Virus record (IMG/VR): IMGVR_UViG_3300037010_001227 | Location: 149,190 to 213,189 of that record | Source of the DNA: a virus | Strand: one strand, 5' to 3' | DNA length: 64,000 nucleotides | Shown here: one piece after another, positions 60,164 to 64,000 of the stretch | Layout: each line of letters begins with the position of its first letter | How positions within the stretch are numbered: the stretch's first letter is position 1 | Notes under the pieces: generated by a model | Seen by the model: only the letters and a program-made list of their open reading frames with translations | Told to the model about the DNA's origin: nothing | The model's database searches: none | Made by a program: the position numbers and the translations under genes

Positions 60164-60412
60164 ATGAAAAATATTCCTGCTGAAGTTAAAGCATTAGTAA
60201 AAATGGGTTGCGCCGTTCTTTTAGTAGTATTAGCAGTCATTTTCCTTTGTATTAGTGGCATTTCTTGGTTGTTTTTATTCATCTGGAAAACAGTAGCTGT
60301 TGCTAAGTTTGCAGCGCCTGTGTTAACATATTGGAATATATTTGGTATTGTAACTGCCATTTGGTTTGTTGGTGGTCTTCTATTTGGAAATAACAATAAA
60401 AAGTCTAGTTAA
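60164..60412 (+). CDS. Small two-pass membrane protein
   Basis: An 82-residue protein with two hydrophobic spans, CAVLLVVLAVIFLCISGISW (extended to FLFIW) and IFGIVTAIWFVGGLLFG, then a basic tail (NNNKKSS). AGGAGA precedes ATG 60164. It lies between the coaC-M23 fusion and the sigma factor gene. It could act as a small inner membrane partner, e.g. in lysis, but nothing specific shows this. Confidence 0.62.
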   Translation: MKNIPAEVKALVKMGCAVLLVVLAVIFLCISGISWLFLFIWKTVAVAKFAAPVLTYWNIFGIVTAIWFVGGLLFGNNNKKSS

Positions 60413-60423
60413 GAAAGAAGATA

Positions 60424-61188
60424 ATGGAATCTGCTGTAGAAAAAATTGTAATAAATGTTGAAGATTACATTCCTTATGTAGATAGTATTGCATACAGACT
60501 TTGTAGAGCTTTTGGTTGTTTAAATGATTTTGATGATTTAAAATCTTGTGGTTACTTTGGATTAATGGAAGCTGTTAAACGTTACGATGATACTAAAAAC
60601 GTAACGTTTAAACAGTTTGCATATATCAGAATTTCTGGTGCGATTCTTGATGGTATGCGATCTTTATACGCAGGTAGTAAGAAGGCTGTTTCTTTTAAAA
60701 AGAAGCTAGAAGAAGTTTCAACACGATTGAAAACGGATCAAAGTGATATTCTTGCAGAAGAACTAGGAATGTCACTAAAAGAATTCAACAAAAACAAGAA
60801 TAACCTCAATAAAATGTGTAGAGTAACTTTCACAGATCTTTGCGGAAGTGGTAAATCAGCTTCTACTAATCAGATAGAAAATAAAGACGATTTATCTGAT
60901 CTACCACAAATTTTTGCAGATTATTTAACAACTCCTGATGTAGATTCATCTTTGATTTGTGATGAAATTTGGAAGTTTATTGCATCCAGGTATGATGAAC
61001 GTGAATGTGCAATCATGGATATGATTTATAGACAAGAAATGACTATGGCTGAAGTTGGTCATACCATCAATCTAACTGAATGTCGTATTTCACAAATTCA
61101 CGTTCAGATTATTAACGATATCAAGTATAGGTTATTTAAATTACCAAAACGAGAAAAACAAAATGGAAAGAAAGATAAAGATAACTAA
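60424..61188 (+). CDS. RNA polymerase sigma factor (phage, sigma-28/FliA-like layout)
   Basis: A 254-residue sigma-70-family protein. Residues 15-85 give region 2 (YVDSIAYRLCRAFG, FDDLKSCGYFGLMEAVKRYD, FKQFAYIRISGAILDGMRSL), which opens and reads the -10 element. A region-3-like helix block follows (LEEVSTRLKTDQSDILAEEL). Residues 185-245 give region 4 with a helix-turn-helix (RQEMTMAEVGHTINLTECRI and SQIHVQII) for the -35 element. No region 1.1 is present. It would direct host RNA polymerase to phage promoters, as T4 gp55 does. Its 3' end overlaps a 48-residue gene. Confidence 0.88.
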   Translation: MESAVEKIVINVEDYIPYVDSIAYRLCRAFGCLNDFDDLKSCGYFGLMEAVKRYDDTKNVTFKQFAYIRISGAILDGMRSLYAGSKKAVSFKKKLEEVSTRLKTDQSDILAEELGMSLKEFNKNKNNLNKMCRVTFTDLCGSGKSASTNQIENKDDLSDLPQIFADYLTTPDVDSSLICDEIWKFIASRYDERECAIMDMIYRQEMTMAEVGHTINLTECRISQIHVQIINDIKYRLFKLPKREKQNGKKDKDN

Positions 61189-61309
61189 AGCAGAACGAGA
61201 AGAGCATAACCTCTGGCTGAAAGAACAAAAGAAGCTAGATAAAACAACTACTAAGTCAATTGTTACAACATTACCAAAACAAATTAATAAATCTGGACTA
61301 ATACGATAA
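61163..61309 (+). CDS. 48-residue basic protein
   Basis: ATG 61163 lies inside the end of the sigma gene in another frame (site GAAAAACAAA is weak) and runs to TAA 61307. It is Lys-rich and helical (KITKAEREEHNLWLKEQKKL), then TTKSIVTTLPKQINKSG. The location right after a sigma factor would suit a regulator, but this is speculative. Confidence 0.5.
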   Translation: MERKIKITKAEREEHNLWLKEQKKLDKTTTKSIVTTLPKQINKSGLIR

Positions 61310-61317
61310 GGATAACA

Positions 61318-61857
61318 ATGACTTGTATAGTTGGGCTAGTTGATAAAGGTAAAATATGGATTGGAGGAGATTCTGCTGCTGCAAGTGGCACAGAACGACA
61401 TCAATGGAAAAACGCCAAAGTATTTAAGAAAGATAAGTTTATTTTTGGTTACGCTGGATCATTTAGATTTGGCCAAATAATTGAGCATGCTTTTGAAATA
61501 CCTTCAAAATTAGAAGACCAATCTGATTTAGCATACTTTGTAACTACTTTTACTGAATCTCTTATTACTACATTAGAAAATAATAGATTCATGAAAGAAG
61601 ATCAACGAGAGCTAACAGATGCTTCATTACTTATCGGTTACAATGGTTGTTTATATGAGTTCCAAGAAGATTTCACTTTTGGTATTCCAGCAAGAAATTT
61701 TACAGCTATTGGTGTTGGAGATTCCTTTGCATTAGGTGCTTTATACGTTCTGTATGGAACAAATCTAACACCTAAAAGTATCCTAACAAAAGCTCTCGAT
61801 GCTGCAACAACTTATTGTGGTGGTGTAATAGAACCATATACAATTGAATCTGTTTAA
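61318..61857 (+). CDS. Proteasome/HslV-like Ntn hydrolase
   Basis: A 179-residue protein with a proteasome beta-type N-terminus, M-T2-C-I-V-G-L-V, where removal of Met would expose the Thr nucleophile. IWIGGDSAAASG has the Asp-Ser-Ala block that follows in the fold, a Lys near KVFKKDKFIFGYAGSFR could be the catalytic Lys, and LIGYNGCLYEF and IGVGDSFALGALY are the later sandwich strands. Phage members of this superfamily are known only as predicted peptidases. Whether it cleaves host or phage proteins is unknown. A strong terminator follows. Confidence 0.78.
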   Translation: MTCIVGLVDKGKIWIGGDSAAASGTERHQWKNAKVFKKDKFIFGYAGSFRFGQIIEHAFEIPSKLEDQSDLAYFVTTFTESLITTLENNRFMKEDQRELTDASLLIGYNGCLYEFQEDFTFGIPARNFTAIGVGDSFALGALYVLYGTNLTPKSILTKALDAATTYCGGVIEPYTIESV

Positions 61858-61860
61858 TTG

Positions 61861-61892
61861 AAAAAAGCCCGGAATCATCCGGGCTTTTTTTT
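61861..61892. terminator. Strong bidirectional terminator
   Basis: AAAAAAGCCCGGA (61861-61873) pairs exactly with TCCGGGCTTTTTT (61878-61890) around ATCA, with two more T after it. GC-rich stem, A-tract on one side and T-tract on the other, so it works in both directions. It separates the + strand replication region from minus-strand genes. Confidence 0.92.
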
Positions 61893-61945
61893 GGTCTTTT
61901 TAAAAATAAAAAAATTATGAATAGCTCATATTGAAACTTTACAAC

Positions 61946-62431
61946 TTATAATCCTAAACTTTGCTTAAGAGAGTCTATGTTTTCAGGTTTGAAAGCAACT
62001 AAAAATATTTCGCCGGGAGTAGTAGAATTAGATGATTTATTACCAAAAATATCTGGATCAAATTCAGGAGAAGTTTCACAAGGTTCATCTTCACAAACCT
62101 CTAGATCTTCGATTACATCAGTTGTTTCATCTGTGTCAGTATTTTCTACTGACTCTTCTTCAGCTTCCTCAAAAATTGAGATTAAGTCAAGATCATACAT
62201 ATCTATAAATTCTTGTATAGAATGTGTAATACTTTCTTCACAACCATCCTCAGAGGCTTTAAAATTTGGAATAGAACTTACTATAATATCATATGTTTTA
62301 GGAAGTAACTTTTTTGAAATAATTGCTGCTGCTTCTTCGTCTACTTTAGCTGGAACTTCGCCTAAAGCTACTAAAATCTTGGAAGCACTTTCATTTTTAA
62401 TAAGAGTAAGAGTGAATATTTGGTCGTTCAT
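61946..62431 (-). CDS. Hypothetical acidic protein
   Basis: A 161-residue protein. Residues 1-75 look folded (QIFTLTLIKNESASKILVAL then EEAAAIISKKLLPKTYDIIV). Residues 85-130 are a highly acidic, Glu/Asp/Thr-rich stretch (FEEAEEESVENTDTDETTDV), probably disordered. The end is a short folded piece. It is on the opposite strand to the replication genes and may belong to the virion-gene group, judging only by strand and neighbours. Confidence 0.65.
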   Translation of the reverse strand: MNDQIFTLTLIKNESASKILVALGEVPAKVDEEAAAIISKKLLPKTYDIIVSSIPNFKASEDGCEESITHSIQEFIDMYDLDLISIFEEAEEESVENTDTDETTDVIEDLEVCEDEPCETSPEFDPDIFGNKSSNSTTPGEIFLVAFKPENIDSLKQSLGL

Positions 62432-62447
62432 AAATGTTTTTCTAAGA

Positions 62448-63479
62448 TTAATTGTAGAAAATGTCTAATGGTCCTGAGTAGTTTCTACTTTCATACTGAC
62501 TTGTTCTATTTCTATTAGGGGCAACATCTTCATCTTCTAAAGCACCAGCTCTAGCTATACGTTGTTTAACTGCTGGATCTTGTAACTTAGCAGCACCTTG
62601 TGTATAAGATGCCATATCCTCTTCCGCTTGATTTCTTGCAGGGGGTGCTGGTGGTAATCCATCAGGACCAGAAAGAGGTGTTCGTGGAGTTGGAGGAACT
62701 GGTGCTTTTGCTGGCTCAGAAACAGGTTCAGGTGCTTTTGCTGGCTCAGAAACAGGTTCAGGTGCTTTTGCTGGCTCAGAAACAGGTTCAGGTGCTTTTG
62801 CTGGCTCAGAAACAGGTTCAGTTGGTGCGGGAGACTCAACAGGAGTAGATGCCGCTGATGGCGCTTCGGTTTTCGCTGGTGAGGCCGCTACAACAGGTCC
62901 AGTGGACATTAAATTAGCCTTCTCTATATGAGTTAGCATGTCTTTTTCGTCACTATTAATAGTGTTCATAATACCGGCGGCTTCAGAAGCAGTGATTACT
63001 TTTCTACCACTAAGATCATTTTTGGCCTGAGTTAGTGTAGTAATAGTTTTAGTCAGATAGTCATTTAAAGTAGTCTTTAGATTCCATGGAGCATTATCAA
63101 CAGCTCCTATAGTAACATGTTGTCTTTCTGCAAAGGCTCTCTGTTCTGGAGTAGCAATAGTGTAGCCTGGATAATGTCTCATCACATCTTTGGCTGCTTG
63201 GCTGTCTGGTTTGACTTCTGGAATGCCTACAAATTCATTACCTTTCACCAGTAACATACCATTTCTAATAATGGAGGCATCTGTTCCGATAGCATCACCA
63301 ACAGCGTGAACTTTATCAGAAATCTTACCTTTTGTGTTTCTAATGCCATTCGCGGCATACCTTGCTTTATCTTTTATAACATCTAATAAGTTCTCTTCTA
63401 ATGGCTCTGAGTTTACCTTCTCACAGGTTAGATTGAGATCTTTTAATACAGTTAGGACAACAGATTCTACAGACTTCAT
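62448..63479 (-). CDS. Hypothetical protein with Pro/Glu/Ala repeat region
   Basis: A 343-residue protein. Residues 1-190 are a globular-looking helical part (MKSVESVVLTVLKDLNL, GNEFVGIPEVKPDSQAAKDV). Residues 200-275 are a Pro/Ala/Glu-rich linker with four 10-residue repeats (PEPVSEPAKA), encoded by identical 30-base tandem repeats. The C-terminal part is polar (QYESRNYSG). Such linkers keep domains apart in structural or envelope-spanning proteins. The ATG overlaps the stop of the gene to its right. Function unknown. Confidence 0.68.
   Translation of the reverse strand: MKSVESVVLTVLKDLNLTCEKVNSEPLEENLLDVIKDKARYAANGIRNTKGKISDKVHAVGDAIGTDASIIRNGMLLVKGNEFVGIPEVKPDSQAAKDVMRHYPGYTIATPEQRAFAERQHVTIGAVDNAPWNLKTTLNDYLTKTITTLTQAKNDLSGRKVITASEAAGIMNTINSDEKDMLTHIEKANLMSTGPVVAASPAKTEAPSAASTPVESPAPTEPVSEPAKAPEPVSEPAKAPEPVSEPAKAPEPVSEPAKAPVPPTPRTPLSGPDGLPPAPPARNQAEEDMASYTQGAAKLQDPAVKQRIARAGALEDEDVAPNRNRTSQYESRNYSGPLDIFYN
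62701..62820. repeat. Four identical 30-bp tandem repeats inside a gene
   Basis: Positions 62701-62730, 62731-62760, 62761-62790 and 62791-62820 are the same 30 bases, beginning GGTGCTTTTGCTGGCTCAGA. On the minus strand each encodes ten residues, PEPVSEPAKA. The copies show no differences at all, so the expansion is recent or kept uniform. The unit is a multiple of three, so copy-number change keeps the frame. Confidence 0.95.
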
Positions 63480-64000
63480 TATTTTACCGCTCCAGTGCTT
63501 AGTGCCGCAATAACTAACTTAGCAACCCATAATAGGAGGCTGCCGGCAAAGATTAATACTAATTTACTACTTAAAGCAGTTTGTAGTTTTACAACCACTT
63601 TGTCAGTAGGAGAATATTCAGTTCCATCTTCTTTTAAACCAGCTGATTTATATAAAGGAGCTAGTTTTTTATCTAGATGTTGTTTACTTGTATCATTTCG
63701 TGCATCAAGTGCTCTTAATAATTCTTGTTGTGTAGATATAAGAGTTTCTGTCTTAGTTAGTAACTCTTTTAAGTCTACTCTAATTTCATGGAGTTCATTA
63801 TCTTTATTTAGATCAGATGAAATTAGGTCTGTGACGCCTTTTGCGTATTCTACGTTAGCCTTAATTACTAAAGACAGTGCTGTTAATAAAGACTCATTTG
63901 ATACTTCTTGTCGTTTGCTAATTAGTGCTTCCTCTTCAAGAGAAGAAGCGCCGTCTTGAATATCGGTTGATCTAACCCTAACTACTCTTTTAACGTTCAT
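63479..64000 (-). CDS. Coiled-coil protein with C-terminal membrane anchor
   Basis: A 173-residue protein whose ATG is the last three bases of the window. Residues 25-115 are helical with coiled-coil character (SLVIKANVEYAKGVTDLISS, LKELLTKTETLISTQQELLR). Residues about 145-170 form a hydrophobic segment (LVLIFAGSLLLWVAKLVIAA) near the C-terminus, so it is probably a tail-anchored membrane protein. The stop overlaps the next gene's ATG. Function unknown. Confidence 0.68.
   Translation of the reverse strand: MNVKRVVRVRSTDIQDGASSLEEEALISKRQEVSNESLLTALSLVIKANVEYAKGVTDLISSDLNKDNELHEIRVDLKELLTKTETLISTQQELLRALDARNDTSKQHLDKKLAPLYKSAGLKEDGTEYSPTDKVVVKLQTALSSKLVLIFAGSLLLWVAKLVIAALSTGAVK

Noticed and set aside
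61977-62468. 163-codon + strand ORF after the terminator
   Set aside because: Ser-rich mirror of the acidic minus-strand protein. The minus-strand frame has the better composition and gene overlaps.
62701-62820. CRISPR array
   Set aside because: The 30-base units are directly adjacent with no spacers, and they lie inside an open coding frame.

Overview
The window is a stretch of an AT-rich, large (probably jumbo-class) tailed-phage genome. Genes are packed, mostly on the + strand, with TAATG/ATGA overlaps and clear AGGAG-type ribosome binding sites. They include phage replication and nucleotide genes (family A DNA polymerase, DnaB-type and UvsW-type helicases, ThyX, dNMP kinase, a deaminase, a 5'-nucleotidase), a phage sigma factor, and many small proteins of unknown function. 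No rRNA, confident tRNA or bacterial housekeeping operon is visible. The host cannot be read from the sequence. All three stop codons end intact genes, so the code looks standard.

Layout. 1-10 kb: small accessory proteins, among them an Acb1-like 2H phosphodiesterase (candidate anti-CBASS), a COG3541 nucleotidyltransferase, a metallophosphoesterase, a DHH phosphoesterase and a tandem family of small paralogues. 10-18 kb: dNMP kinase, deaminase, HAD phosphatase and RNA ligase. 18.7-24.3 kb: eight genes that share the N-terminal motif MK(T/I/V)RxGFVSNSSSSSF, around a radical SAM/SPASM-like gene. 24-28 kb: ThyX and a nucleotidyltransferase. 28.7-38 kb: a NYN-like protein, a large orphan protein, a MoxR ATPase and a HExxH/VWA partner. 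38-45.8 kb: HU-like protein, regulators, helicases and the N-terminal part of a family A polymerase. 45.8-53 kb: a 7.2-kb block (CCA-adding enzyme, GP88-like protein, methyltransferase, several pseudogenes) that separates it from the C-terminal part of the polymerase at 53-54.4 kb. 54.7-61.9 kb: Pth2, an exonuclease, a nucleotidase, CoaB, a CoaC-M23 fusion, a sigma factor and a proteasome-like Ntn hydrolase. A strong bidirectional terminator at 61.86 kb separates this from three minus-strand genes.

The most unusual general feature is decay. At least eight homing endonuclease genes (LAGLIDADG, GIY-YIG/NUMOD and HNH types) are recognisable and every one is broken. About twenty other genes carry in-frame stops or frameshifts, often with the reading frame otherwise kept over the full length. 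These include coaD, a DNA methylase-like gene and many small genes. Between them lie long intact ORFs, so random sequencing error is a poor explanation.

How the genes work together: one set copies DNA and supplies nucleotides (split polymerase, helicases, ThyX, dNMP kinase, deaminase, nucleotidase). A second set maintains RNA (RNA ligase, CCA-adding enzyme, Pth2). A third touches CoA synthesis (coaB, coaC, dead coaD). The sigma factor probably redirects host RNA polymerase. The Ser-motif array with its radical SAM gene and the MoxR/VWA cluster look like modules of unknown purpose.
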